From positions 124,001-188,000 of the forward strand of contig NZ_JAGGKA010000006.1 in assembly GCF_017873215.1 (NCBI RefSeq): a stretch of 64,000 bases of DNA, given 5' to 3'. A program made the position numbers and the translations under genes. This DNA comes from Clostridium tetanomorphum (lineage in GTDB: Bacteria > Bacillota > Clostridia > Clostridiales > Clostridiaceae). This document shows positions 1 through 8,504 of this stretch, piece after piece; the first letter of the stretch is position 1, and each line of letters starts with the position of its first letter. Below the pieces are notes generated by a model that was not told the origin of the DNA, did no database searches, and worked only from the letters and a program-made list of their open reading frames with translations.

Positions 1-41
1 AATAGTCTTGTTTTAAAACTATCTATGTTTTTCTTATCCAT
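1..41 (-). CDS. 5' end of an unidentified gene, cut by the window edge
   Basis: An ATG at 41 on the minus strand, preceded by an AAAGGGG ribosome-binding site, opens a frame reading MDKKNIDSFKTRL before the window ends. It lies about 100 bases downstream of aroF and points the same way, so it may be the next gene of the shikimate group. Thirteen residues are too few to name it. Confidence 0.5.
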   Translation of the reverse strand, partial: MDKKNIDSFKTRL

Positions 42-146
42 AATTACAGTTATCCCCTTTCTTTAAAGTGGTTTTTAATAACTATAATTATTTTATCTTT
101 AATCTATTAAATTATTCTAAAATCATGGTCACGTAAAAATTCTTAA

Positions 147-947
147 TTAGAATAACTTTCTTGTATTTATTCTATCTATTATTTTTTTCATATTATCCAC
201 AGATATTGTTTCTCTTGAATCAGACACAGAATTATCAGGACTAATATGACTTTCTATCATAAGCCCATCTGCTCCTACCGCTATTGCTGCTAAACTCATA
301 GAATATACAATTTCCCTAAGTCCTGTTCCATGACTTGGATCTACTATTATAGGAAGTCTATATTTTTGCTTTGCTACAGCTACGCTATTCAAATCTAAAG
401 TATTTCTTGTATAATTTTCAAAAGTTCTAATACCTCTTTCACATAAAACTACATTCATATTTCCTTCTGCCATAATATATTCTGCAGCATATAACCATTC
501 AGCCAATGTAGCGCTCATTCCTCTTTTTAAAAGTACAGGTTTATTTGTTTTACCCACTTCTTTTAATAAACTATAATTGTACATATTTCTTGAGCCTATC
601 TGTATCATATCTACATAATCTAAAGATCTTTCTACATCCCTTGTATCCATTATTTCCGTTACAAATGGAATATTTTCCTCTTCACTAACTTCTTTTAATA
701 TTTTTAATCCTTCATACTGTAGTCCTTGAAAATCATAAGGAGAAGTTCTAGGCTTAAAAGCACCTCCCCTTAGCATATGAACCCCAGCATTCTTCAATTC
801 TTTTGCAATAGTCTTCATGGTAACATAGTCTTCAACAGAACAAGGACCAGATATAAATACCTTTTCCTTTCCACCAATAACTATATCTTTTACTTTTACC
901 TCTATTTTATCTCCACTTTTTAAGTCTACTAATAAATCATCTTTCAT
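147..947 (-). CDS. aroF: 3-deoxy-7-phosphoheptulonate (DAHP) synthase, KDO8P-synthase-like type
   Basis: This enzyme condenses phosphoenolpyruvate and erythrose 4-phosphate into DAHP, the first step of the shikimate pathway in the cytosol. Visible family motifs are GPCSVED near residue 35, KPRTSPYDFQG, QIGSRNMYNYSLLKEVG, LKRGMSATLAEW and VDPSHGTG near the C-terminus, all on the (beta/alpha)8 barrel. At 266 residues it is essentially barrel only. It shows neither the N-terminal ferredoxin-like regulatory domain nor the chorismate mutase fusion seen in some type I-beta homologues. The start follows AGGTGAT with 6 bases of spacing. It is the third gene after aroB and mtnN, with gaps of about 10 bases or less, so the three are probably cotranscribed. 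Confidence 0.93.
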   Translation of the reverse strand: MKDDLLVDLKSGDKIEVKVKDIVIGGKEKVFISGPCSVEDYVTMKTIAKELKNAGVHMLRGGAFKPRTSPYDFQGLQYEGLKILKEVSEEENIPFVTEIMDTRDVERSLDYVDMIQIGSRNMYNYSLLKEVGKTNKPVLLKRGMSATLAEWLYAAEYIMAEGNMNVVLCERGIRTFENYTRNTLDLNSVAVAKQKYRLPIIVDPSHGTGLREIVYSMSLAAIAVGADGLMIESHISPDNSVSDSRETISVDNMKKIIDRINTRKLF

Positions 948-957
948 TAATTATCAC

Positions 958-1650
958 CTACATAGTTTTTAACATGTTCTCAAGAATCTTCACTGAATTC
1001 TTTACCGCCACAGGCTTAAATTCTTCATATTCCATATGAGCTCCATTGTTAGCATTATCTGATGCAGATCTTATAATAACAAAAGGTACTGAATTTAAAT
1101 AACATACTTGAGCTATACTTCCACCTTCCATTTCACAAGCTAAAGCATTAAATTCCTCATTTAACCATTTTATTTTTTCTGGATCTGCTATAAATTGATC
1201 TCCGGTAACTATTCTTCCTATAAAACATTTGCAATGAGTTATTTTTTCACAAGCTCTCTTTGCTTTTAAAACCAATGTTTCATCACATTTAAAATCAAAA
1301 GTATCCATTCTTGGAATTTGACCTTTTTTTTCTCCAAATGCAGTAGCATCTATATCATGTTGAACTAAACTATCTGCAATCACTACATCTCCAGGATATA
1401 CATCCAATCCTACTCCTCCAGCTACTCCAACATTTATAACTACATCAACATTAAAATCATCTATCAATATTTGGGCACAAATTGCTGCATTAACTTTTGC
1501 TATTCCACTTTTAACTATAACAACTTTTTTTCCCCACAAATCACCTAAATTAAACTCCATTTCAGCTTTTACAAGTTTTCTATCCAATTTTAATTCATTT
1601 AATAGTGGTTCTACTTCCTCAATCATAGCTCCAATAATTCCAATTACCAT
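958..1650 (-). CDS. mtnN: 5'-methylthioadenosine/S-adenosylhomocysteine nucleosidase
   Basis: The 230-residue protein matches the MtnN/Pfs family in length and motifs. It starts MVIGIIGAMIEEVEPL, has the nucleoside-phosphorylase-fold glycine loop GVAGGV near residue 75, the substrate-binding ACEMEGGSIAQVCY near residue 170 and RSASDNAN with the catalytic Asp. It hydrolyses methylthioadenosine and S-adenosylhomocysteine to adenine and the thio-sugar, recycling by-products of SAM use. It sits between aroB and aroF with gaps of only 2 and 10 bases; the pairing with shikimate genes looks like operon convenience rather than a pathway link. Confidence 0.93.
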   Translation of the reverse strand: MVIGIIGAMIEEVEPLLNELKLDRKLVKAEMEFNLGDLWGKKVVIVKSGIAKVNAAICAQILIDDFNVDVVINVGVAGGVGLDVYPGDVVIADSLVQHDIDATAFGEKKGQIPRMDTFDFKCDETLVLKAKRACEKITHCKCFIGRIVTGDQFIADPEKIKWLNEEFNALACEMEGGSIAQVCYLNSVPFVIIRSASDNANNGAHMEYEEFKPVAVKNSVKILENMLKTM

Positions 1651-1652
1651 TA

Positions 1653-2747
1653 TTATTCCCCCTTAGATATACTTTCTTCTATTCCTTGTAATAATTGTTC
1701 TTTGTTTACTTCTACTTTTATTACTCCTTTTTCTACATTTTGTAGTAAAATAAATCTTATTTTATCATTATTTTTCTTATCATGATTAATAGCATACATA
1801 AATAAATTGTAATTGTCAACTTTGTATTTTATAGGCAATCCAATCTTTTTATATAGTTCTATTGTTTTTATATATACTTCTTTTTTTAATCCAAATATTT
1901 TTTCTGATAATTTTAAAGATACTAATATTCCTAATGCTACACATTCTCCATGAGTTAATTTCCCTCCTGAAGTCATTTCTATTCCATGTCCTACAGTATG
2001 CCCAAAATTTAAAAATTGTCTTATTCCTCTATCTTTAAAATCCTGTTCTACTATAGCTTTTTTCAGTTTTAGGCAATTTCTAACTATATATGCCATCTTA
2101 TCATTTTCTTTCTCTAAAATACCCTTGTAGTTTTCATTCAGATAATTAAATAAAGAATTGTCCTTAATCAAAGCATATTTTACAATTTCTCCTAACCCAT
2201 CTGTAAAATGTCTTTGATCTAAAGATTTTAGAAAATTAGTAGATATATATACAAAATATGGGTTATAGAAATTCCCTATTACATTCTTCAGTCCATTAAA
2301 ATTAAATCCTACTTTCCCTCCCATACAACTGTCTACTTGTGAAAGTAATGTAGTAGGAACATTTATATACCTTATTCCTCTCATATAAGTAGAAGCTACA
2401 AATCCAACAATATCACTTACAACTCCTCCACCCAAAGCTATTAATACACTATCTCTATTAGCATTATTCTCTATTAGAAAAGAATATATTCCTTGTATTG
2501 TATTTATATTTTTGCTTCTTTCTCCATTATTAAAATAATACACTTTAATAGTATACTTTTCTTTTATCTTTTCTATATAGTTTCTATATAAAGAATATAC
2601 CTTATCATCGGTAATTAAAAAAATATTGCTATTAGTCTTTATTTTATGCTCTACTAATGCTTGATGAAGTTTGTCAATATTATTATCTATATATATTGTA
2701 TAGTTATTATTACCTATAGTATCTATATTAACCTTTAACTCCTTCAT
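1653..2747 (-). CDS. aroB: 3-dehydroquinate synthase
   Basis: AroB converts DAHP to 3-dehydroquinate in an NAD- and metal-dependent reaction, the step after the DAHP synthase encoded two genes downstream. The 364-residue protein shows the NAD-binding ALGGGVVSDIVGFVAST stretch near residue 105, the PTTLLSQVDSCMGGKVGFN signature near 131-149, and the metal-ligand region NFGHTVGHGIEM near residue 250. It appears to be the first gene of the operon: a terminator for the upstream division genes lies just before it, and AAGGTGC precedes the ATG. Confidence 0.95.
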   Translation of the reverse strand: MKELKVNIDTIGNNNYTIYIDNNIDKLHQALVEHKIKTNSNIFLITDDKVYSLYRNYIEKIKEKYTIKVYYFNNGERSKNINTIQGIYSFLIENNANRDSVLIALGGGVVSDIVGFVASTYMRGIRYINVPTTLLSQVDSCMGGKVGFNFNGLKNVIGNFYNPYFVYISTNFLKSLDQRHFTDGLGEIVKYALIKDNSLFNYLNENYKGILEKENDKMAYIVRNCLKLKKAIVEQDFKDRGIRQFLNFGHTVGHGIEMTSGGKLTHGECVALGILVSLKLSEKIFGLKKEVYIKTIELYKKIGLPIKYKVDNYNLFMYAINHDKKNNDKIRFILLQNVEKGVIKVEVNKEQLLQGIEESISKGE

Positions 2748-2797
2748 AATGCACCTTCCTAAATCATAATTTATTCAACAACTGATTTAACTTATAG

Positions 2798-2827
2798 AAA
2801 AAATCTCACTCTTATGAGCGAGATTTT
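2798..2827 (-). terminator. Intrinsic terminator after divIVA
   Basis: Read on the minus strand, a stem with arms AAAATCTCGCTC and GAGTGAGATTTT (one G-U pair, 4-base loop) runs into a six-T tract. It overlaps the divIVA stop codon and separates the ylm/division operon from aroB. Confidence 0.85.
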
Positions 2828-3476
2828 AATCCTTTACAAAAAAGTTTTTTATTTCCTCTAAACTATTACCCTTGAATTCTTCTACAGAAGGTTTCTTTTC
2901 TTCTAATTGTAAACTATTTTCTATGTCTTTTGGTACATTTTCACTATAGTGAGTTTCTATATCTTTTTCTCTTAAATCCACATTCACCATTTCATTACCA
3001 ATATTGTAATTCTTTAAAAAATCCTTTTCCATATTTTCAAACATTTCTAACTGCGACTGCATAAATGTTTTGAATTTAGTCTTAAACATTACAAATTCAT
3101 GCTTTGTTCTTTCAAAATCATCATTTATTTTTATCACATCTCCATGAGCTTTATCTAAGAGCTTTTGAGAGGTTTCATTAGCATTTCTAATTATAAGTTC
3201 AGCTTCTTTTTGTGCTGCCTTTTTAGATTGATCCGCAGCGTTTTGAGCTAGAAGAAGAGTATTTTGTATTGTTTCTTCCATTTTAGAATAATGATTCAAA
3301 TTTTCTTCAATAGAATTCAACTTTTCTTTTAAAGATGAATTTTCTTTATATAATGCTTCATATTCTTCTGCAATTTTATCTAAAAATTCGTCTACTTCAT
3401 CCATGTCATATCCTCTGAATCCTTTTTTAAACTCTTTACTGGTAATATCCATTGCAGTTATTCTCATTGCCAACAC
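2826..3476 (-). CDS. divIVA: DivIVA-domain cell division protein
   Basis: The first 60 residues match the membrane- and curvature-sensing DivIVA domain: MRITAMDITSKEFKKGFRGY and DMDEVDEFLDKIAEEYE. A long coiled coil with charged heptads follows to about residue 150, then a disordered acidic tail. DivIVA proteins mark poles and septa and recruit division or sporulation partners. It is the last gene of the ylm cluster, 6 bases after ylmH. The frame opens MLAMRITAMD; the GGGTGTTGGCA upstream sequence makes the internal MRITAM, 9 bases later, an equally likely start. Confidence 0.88.
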   Translation of the reverse strand: MLAMRITAMDITSKEFKKGFRGYDMDEVDEFLDKIAEEYEALYKENSSLKEKLNSIEENLNHYSKMEETIQNTLLLAQNAADQSKKAAQKEAELIIRNANETSQKLLDKAHGDVIKINDDFERTKHEFVMFKTKFKTFMQSQLEMFENMEKDFLKNYNIGNEMVNVDLREKDIETHYSENVPKDIENSLQLEEKKPSVEEFKGNSLEEIKNFFVKD

Positions 3477-3482
3477 CCCGAA

Positions 3483-4259
3483 TCAAATAAATTTTTTAAA
3501 TAATAACTTTAATTTTCCCTTTGCTGTATTTCCAACTTCTTCTACAAACTTAAATTTTCCAAAACCTCTTACTGTAATTATAGAATTCTTTTTTATCATT
3601 TTGTCTTTATCTTTAACAGGAAAATAATTTATTAGAACCTTTCCAGACAAAATTAAATCTAACGCTTTATTTCTAGAAAGATTAGTAATTGCACTTATCA
3701 TACAATCTATTCTATTAGAAGTAGCCATTACTGTAATATTTTCAAAAGTATATTGCGGAAGTCCTTCTTCATAGATATTAACCTTTTCTATATTACAAGG
3801 GCAATTTCCTACATTTTTTAAATTATCAATAACATAATCCACCAACTCTTCATTTATAGGAAAATAACAACCATCTTTCTTTAATATTATATCCCCAAAC
3901 TTTTCCCTTCTGATGCCTAATGACATTATAGCTCCCATATATTCCCTATGAGAAAGTTCTCTAAAAGCAGACTTATTTACTACTTTTATTAATTCAACAG
4001 GATAATAATACAACTCTTCTTCTGATGAAAATGCTATTACTCTTCTTTCAGAATCTTCAAAGAATCCATTATTGTATATATTTACATCTATACATGCTTT
4101 AAATTCCTCTAACTTTTTCCATACATTAGGTGGGTAAAATTCATTAGTATATATAGTTTTGCCAGTCTTATTACAAAGTAATATTTTATCATATAACTTT
4201 GATATCCTATTTTTATCCTCATATTCTATGCCACTTATAAACGTTCTTTTATCTATCAT
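3483..4259 (-). CDS. ylmH: YlmH-family S4-domain RNA-binding protein
   Basis: The 258-residue protein has the YlmH layout: an N-terminal domain of unknown activity, a middle RRM-like part, and an S4 RNA-binding domain at about residues 178-245 (RIDCMISAITNLSRNKALDL, then LINY and VRGFGKF). Homologues sit next to sepF, yggT and divIVA in many Firmicutes, and some have been linked to rescue of stalled ribosomes on 50S subunits. The start overlaps the stop of yggT, suggesting translational coupling. The exact role in this organism is inferred from family membership. Confidence 0.85.
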   Translation of the reverse strand: MIDKRTFISGIEYEDKNRISKLYDKILLCNKTGKTIYTNEFYPPNVWKKLEEFKACIDVNIYNNGFFEDSERRVIAFSSEEELYYYPVELIKVVNKSAFRELSHREYMGAIMSLGIRREKFGDIILKKDGCYFPINEELVDYVIDNLKNVGNCPCNIEKVNIYEEGLPQYTFENITVMATSNRIDCMISAITNLSRNKALDLILSGKVLINYFPVKDKDKMIKKNSIITVRGFGKFKFVEEVGNTAKGKLKLLFKKFI

Positions 4260-4522
4260 AATATTAAAGTAAATAGGATTCGTCTTAATAAATGTAATAT
4301 TAACAACGCAATAACAGGCGAAAAATCAATCATAAGTCCAGGAATTAATTTTTCTTGAATTTTTCTACCTGGCGCTAAAAGTGGCTCTGTAATAGTATGA
4401 ATTAATTGGGTAAATCCATTACCTCTACCTAATGGGATAAAGGATAAAATCACATCAATTAGTATTGCCCATTCCACTACATTAAATAGAGTATATATGA
4501 TTCTATATAAAGTATAATTCAT
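4256..4522 (-). CDS. yggT: YggT-family membrane protein
   Basis: A small, very hydrophobic protein of 88 residues with two YggT-type membrane segments and the conserved loop around TEPLLAPGRKIQEKLIPG. The reading frame can begin at a TTG four codons earlier, but GGAGG lies five bases before the ATG at 4522, which is the better start. YggT proteins lie in sepF-ylmH-divIVA clusters of Gram-positives; their function is not settled. The gene is 17 bases downstream of sepF and overlaps ylmH. Confidence 0.85.
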   Translation of the reverse strand: MNYTLYRIIYTLFNVVEWAILIDVILSFIPLGRGNGFTQLIHTITEPLLAPGRKIQEKLIPGLMIDFSPVIALLILHLLRRILFTLIL

Positions 4523-4539
4523 TTCTACCTCCAATTTTT

Positions 4540-5001
4540 TTATCTATTCCAATTAAATATACCTTTATTAGATAACTCACTCTTCAATTCACTATCTACT
4601 TCCACATTTGAAGGAGAAACAATATAAATACCTCTTTCAATTTCTTCAAGACTTCCTCCTAAAGCATATGTTGCACCACTTACGAAATCTAGTAGCCTCT
4701 GTGCAATTTTTTGTTCTAATGATATAGAATTTACTACTATAATCTTTCTACTCTTTAGATTGTCACAAATGTCAACTACTTCATCATAAGTTGTTGGTTT
4801 TACTATAACAACTTTAGCTGTAGATGCCGTATGTATACTTACAACTTTACCTTGCTTTTTTGAAGACTGAATAATTGGTTCATATTCTTCTTCATTACTA
4901 ATGTCTTTTCCTTCAAACTCATTTTCGTTTTCTTCAAATTCATCTAATTCATCTTCTAATCCTAATAATCCCATCATTTTATTTAATACTTTACCTGCCA
5001 T
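4540..5001 (-). CDS. sepF: Cell division protein SepF
   Basis: The 153-residue protein has an N-terminal amphipathic stretch ([15 protein letters not shown]) expected to bind the membrane, an acidic linker, and a C-terminal SepF domain from about residue 55 ([49 protein letters not shown]). SepF bundles FtsZ filaments and ties the Z ring to the membrane. FtsA is not encoded in this window, so SepF may carry much of the anchoring, although ftsA could lie elsewhere. The AGGAGG site is well placed. Confidence 0.93.
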   Translation of the reverse strand: MAGKVLNKMMGLLGLEDELDEFEENENEFEGKDISNEEEYEPIIQSSKKQGKVVSIHTASTAKVVIVKPTTYDEVVDICDNLKSRKIIVVNSISLEQKIAQRLLDFVSGATYALGGSLEEIERGIYIVSPSNVEVDSELKSELSNKGIFNWNR

Positions 5002-5012
5002 TTGTTATCCTC

Positions 5013-5687
5013 CTATACATTATAATTTCTCTTCCCAAAAATCCCCTCACCGATTCTTACCATATTTGCTCCTTCATCCATAGCAATTTCATAATCATTT
5101 GTCATTCCCATAGAAAGATATTTCATCTCTATATTTTTAAACGTTCTTTCTTTTAAATTATCGAATATTTCCTTCATTGCTTTAAAGTATTTTCTACTAC
5201 TTTCCTCATCTCCTATTGGAATTATTGTCATAAGTCCTTTAACTTTAACATTGCTACATTCTTCGCAAGCATTAAGAATTTCTTCTAAATTTTCTAAAAA
5301 AATTCCCGTTTTGCTTTCTTCTCTCCCTATGTTTATTTGAATTAAAACTGAAGCTATCTTATCTTTTTGTTTATATTGCTTTTCTATTTCTTCTAGAAGT
5401 CTCACACTATCTAAGGAATGTATTAAATATACCTTTCCTACTATATATTTTACTTTATTTCTTTGGAGATGTCCTATAAGATGCCACCTTACATCTTTAT
5501 AAGGGAAATTCTCTATTTTCTCACTTAATTCCTGTACTTTATTTTCTCCAAAATCTCTAATTCCAGTATTATATACTTCCTCTATATCTTCTAAAGGCTT
5601 AGTTTTAGATACTGCTATTAAAGTTACATCCTTGCCAATAGTGCTCTTTATTTCCCTAATATTCTCAGTCAATGACAATATCATCAT
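5013..5687 (-). CDS. yggS: YggS/YlmE-family pyridoxal phosphate homeostasis protein
   Basis: This is a single-domain, alanine-racemase-like barrel that binds PLP. The lysine in LIAVSKTKP near residue 27 is the expected Schiff-base residue, and FGENKVQEL, WHLIGHLQRNK, GLMTI and SMGMTNDYEIA are family signatures. The proteins buffer free PLP and have no established racemase activity. Two start codons are possible, the ATG pair at 5687/5684 or the TTG three codons later, because GGGGG lies directly before the ATGs. It sits upstream of sepF as in many Gram-positives. Confidence 0.92.
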   Translation of the reverse strand: MMILSLTENIREIKSTIGKDVTLIAVSKTKPLEDIEEVYNTGIRDFGENKVQELSEKIENFPYKDVRWHLIGHLQRNKVKYIVGKVYLIHSLDSVRLLEEIEKQYKQKDKIASVLIQINIGREESKTGIFLENLEEILNACEECSNVKVKGLMTIIPIGDEESSRKYFKAMKEIFDNLKERTFKNIEMKYLSMGMTNDYEIAMDEGANMVRIGEGIFGKRNYNV

Positions 5688-5752
5688 CCCCCTAGACTAA
5701 ATTATCTTAATTTTAATATTCTTCATAAAGTTTAAAATTCCTTCAATTTGTA

Positions 5753-6475
5753 CTATTTATTCATAGATTTTATAAATTTATTTTCCATTTTCCCCATATA
5801 CGCTGGTATTTTAATATCTTCCTTATCTTCCAATTCAACTTCAATTCCCCTAATCATCAATGATTTAAGGTAATTTTCATCTGCTAATATATACTTTTTC
5901 AAACTTTCCTTATTTCCAATGGCATTTATATAAAAAGGTGCACATATTTGAATACCATTTATTCTTAAAAAAGCACCATTACAATTTATAGATGAAGAAC
6001 TAATTAATCTAACTTCATTTATGGATATGGCCTCAGCTCCCGCATTTAAAAGATCATTTACTACTTGTATCATATCTTTATTATGTATTAACTTCTGCTC
6101 ATATTCATAAGGATCCTGTATAAATTCTGTACTCGCATCTACAAGGGTTATTTTTATTCCTGGCCCCTCAAGGGCAGTGAATCCCATAATTCGTTTATTC
6201 TCTATTATTTCTTTATTTATTTCATCAATTATTTGATTGTTATTTTGTATATTTTTTTCATATTTAGAAAGCTTATCTTTGTATTTTATATACTGATTAT
6301 TTAAATTACTTATTCCGTTAAGCAATTCATTTCTGTATACATAAGCATCTTGATATTGTTTGCTACTCAAAAAAACCGTTTTATTTTCTCTTGTAAAACT
6401 TATATTCATTGAAATTAATATACCTATTACTATAGAAGCTATAAATACAAATACATTAGCCTCGTTACTTCTCAT
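5753..6475 (-). CDS. DUF881 family protein (second copy)
   Basis: A 240-residue protein with one N-terminal membrane helix (VFVFIASIVIGILISM), a coiled coil at about 50-95 (RNELLNGISNLNNQY onward), and the DUF881 globular part with GPGIKITLVDAS and NAGAEAISINEVRL. The frame opens at a GTG three codons earlier, but GAGGTGAAGG sits ideally before the ATG at 6475. DUF881 pairs flanking a small basic membrane protein are common in clostridial division clusters; the role is unknown, and location suggests envelope or division. Confidence 0.8.
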   Translation of the reverse strand: MRSNEANVFVFIASIVIGILISMNISFTRENKTVFLSSKQYQDAYVYRNELLNGISNLNNQYIKYKDKLSKYEKNIQNNNQIIDEINKEIIENKRIMGFTALEGPGIKITLVDASTEFIQDPYEYEQKLIHNKDMIQVVNDLLNAGAEAISINEVRLISSSSINCNGAFLRINGIQICAPFYINAIGNKESLKKYILADENYLKSLMIRGIEVELEDKEDIKIPAYMGKMENKFIKSMNK

Positions 6476-6485
6476 AGCCTTCACC

Positions 6486-6839
6486 TCATTGACGTGACTT
6501 AGCTTTCTCTATTAAAAGCCTTCTTACTATAGCAAAATTGTCAAATATTCTCCCTCCAAATACTATTACTGCCGCTATATATATAGGAACTCCTAGTTTA
6601 TCTCCCAAATAAGCTAATCCTGCTGCTAATACAGAATTACCAAAAAAACCTGAAATAAATATATCTGCTTGAAAGTTTTTAGAAAGTCTTGCCCTAATAG
6701 CTCCAAAAACTGAATCCAAGCAAGCTAATATTGCTACAGACATATAGGGTGAAAATTTTTCTGGAATATTTATATTCCATATGGCCCCTACTATTATTCC
6801 AATTACTAAACCCAAAAATGCAATCATTAAATAACTCAC
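6486..6839 (-). CDS. sbp: Small basic family membrane protein (Sbp-like)
   Basis: The 117-residue protein has three or more membrane segments and the family pattern YMSVAILACLDSVFGAIRA, then FGGRIFDNFAIVRR near the C-terminus. Homologues are called small basic protein and lie upstream of ftsA/ftsZ or the ylm genes in Bacillus and clostridia. It is sandwiched between two DUF881 genes. Function is not established. Confidence 0.82.
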   Translation of the reverse strand: MSYLMIAFLGLVIGIIVGAIWNINIPEKFSPYMSVAILACLDSVFGAIRARLSKNFQADIFISGFFGNSVLAAGLAYLGDKLGVPIYIAAVIVFGGRIFDNFAIVRRLLIEKAKSRQ

Positions 6840-6861
6840 CCCTATATAAATTAAATTATTC

Positions 6862-7572
6862 TTATTTTACTGGTTTTGCATATTCAAATTTATATGATTT
6901 ATTATATCTATCTATCTTTATGTTATCAGATGGCTCATATTTAACTTCACAAACTCCTCTGAAATCTGATAAAGTTTCCGGAAATTCTAACACCGCTTCC
7001 AAATTCTTTTTATATCCTATAGCTTTTATTACAATTCTCTTGGAAGGTGATACTCTATCCTCACCATTTATTGATATAGTATTTCCAGAAATTCTAATTC
7101 CTGTTCTTCCTGTAATCCTTATATCATTTATAGATATAGCTTCTGCCCCTGCATACTTTAACTCATTTATTAAAATTATCAAATGTCTATCAGTTATTTT
7201 AAAGTCTGTTCCACTACCAAAAATATTACTATTAGGCGTTAAATATATTACAATTCCTTCTCCTTCCACATCAGTAGTCCCCGTTAATATTCTTGTATCT
7301 TCTAATTCTTTTAAAAGCGTTTTAGTAGAATCATCCCTTCCCGCTGCAGCATCTTCATATGCCTTAATTTTAGTTTCAAGCTCATTTACCCTTGTATTAA
7401 GTTTCTCTTTCTCTTTTTTATATTGTTCTATTTGTGCAGTAATATCTGCACTATTATAGGGATTTACATTTATTCTATCTTGCTTAAAAAGCATTTTAAA
7501 TTGATACGCTAACATAAAACCTAGTATAGCGCAAACTAACGCCACACTAACTTGTGAACTCCATTTACGCAT
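6862..7572 (-). CDS. DUF881 family protein (first copy)
   Basis: This 236-residue protein has the same plan as its neighbour at 5753: an N-terminal helix (VALVCAILGFMLAYQF), a coiled coil at 45-85, then the DUF881 domain with EGEGIVIYLTPNS and YAGAEAISINDIRITG. The two copies are clearly diverged and so probably not interchangeable. AGGAGG lies 9 bases before the ATG. It starts 13 bases after ftsQ stops, so it probably shares that transcript. Confidence 0.8.
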   Translation of the reverse strand: MRKWSSQVSVALVCAILGFMLAYQFKMLFKQDRINVNPYNSADITAQIEQYKKEKEKLNTRVNELETKIKAYEDAAAGRDDSTKTLLKELEDTRILTGTTDVEGEGIVIYLTPNSNIFGSGTDFKITDRHLIILINELKYAGAEAISINDIRITGRTGIRISGNTISINGEDRVSPSKRIVIKAIGYKKNLEAVLEFPETLSDFRGVCEVKYEPSDNIKIDRYNKSYKFEYAKPVK

Positions 7573-7585
7573 TAATCATTTCCTC

Positions 7586-8371
7586 CTATTTTTCTATAAA
7601 AACTACTGGATTTCCATTAAAACTTACATCCACATACCCTTTTTTAGCAGATTTTACCTCTTCTTTCTGTAGTATTATATTAAAAGCTTTATTTAACTTA
7701 TTATTTAATTCATCACTATTACCTAATTTAATTAAAATATTTTTATAATAAAATTGTATATTATTTAAATCTTGCAAGTTTACAAGAGAAATATTATAAT
7801 TATCTTTTTTAGAACCTACTAATAGACTTATCTCCTTTATCAATTCAACTTTTCTATCATCATCCACAAAAATAGTTTTTCCCACTTCACTTTTTTCTAA
7901 TTGAAATCCTTGAAGCTTCACTAAATTCATATTTTTTATATCTTTTCTTATCTCTAATACAACTCCATTCTTATCTACAATTATATATTCTCTATTTTTT
8001 TCTCCATAAAAAATTGCTTCCCTTTCGCTTATATCAATTAATATTTTATTAGGAAGTTTCCTCTTAACTTCAGCCTTTAATATATAGGGATTATTTAAAA
8101 TGTCTCTTTTAGTCCTATCCATATTAATATAAAAGATATTGTCACCTTCATAAATTCTAGAAAGTTTTATAATCTCCTCTTTAGATATATTTTTATTATT
8201 AATAACTTCTATTTTCTTAACGTTAAAATATGGATGCTTTAAACAAAGTCCTGTTAACGTAGAAATAAGTAGAATCAATAATATAAAGCATTTTTTAACA
8301 AACTTTCTTCTTCTTCTCTTTATTATTAATTGATTTTTACTCTTCTTCTGAAAATCTATATTTTCTATCAT
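7586..8371 (-). CDS. ftsQ: Cell division protein FtsQ/DivIB
   Basis: A bitopic division protein: a basic cytoplasmic start (KRRRRKFVKK), a membrane helix at about residues 25-42, a POTRA domain beginning FNVKKIEVINNKNISKEEII, and the FtsQ/DivIB beta domain. FtsQ/DivIB with FtsL and DivIC controls septal peptidoglycan synthesis. The frame is open 21 codons further upstream, but those codons encode the ribosome-binding site AAGGTGGT, so the ATG at 8371 is chosen. It lies between the dcw and ylm groups. No ftsA or ftsZ follows. Confidence 0.88.
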   Translation of the reverse strand: MIENIDFQKKSKNQLIIKRRRRKFVKKCFILLILLISTLTGLCLKHPYFNVKKIEVINNKNISKEEIIKLSRIYEGDNIFYINMDRTKRDILNNPYILKAEVKRKLPNKILIDISEREAIFYGEKNREYIIVDKNGVVLEIRKDIKNMNLVKLQGFQLEKSEVGKTIFVDDDRKVELIKEISLLVGSKKDNYNISLVNLQDLNNIQFYYKNILIKLGNSDELNNKLNKAFNIILQKEEVKSAKKGYVDVSFNGNPVVFIEK

Positions 8372-8474
8372 ATTATTACCACCTTCTAAATAATAGGCTA
8401 TATATATAATAACACGATATATAATTAATTTCATTAAATTTATTATTAAATTTACACATTTTTTTACATAATTA

Positions 8475-8498
8475 TAGCATTGCCTTAAAGCAATGCTA
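8475..8498. other. Hairpin downstream of ftsW/spoVE
   Basis: Nine-base arms TAGCATTGC and GCAATGCTA around a six-base loop sit just past the ftsW stop. There is no good T tract on either strand, so it may be an mRNA-stabilising or processing stem rather than a terminator. Confidence 0.5.
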
Positions 8499-8504
8499 TT
8501 TAAT

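Noticed and set aside
6731-7459. 242-codon plus-strand frame opposite the DUF881 and Sbp genes
   Set aside because: Antisense to conserved genes, with low-complexity Ser/Leu/Ile composition and no start signal.
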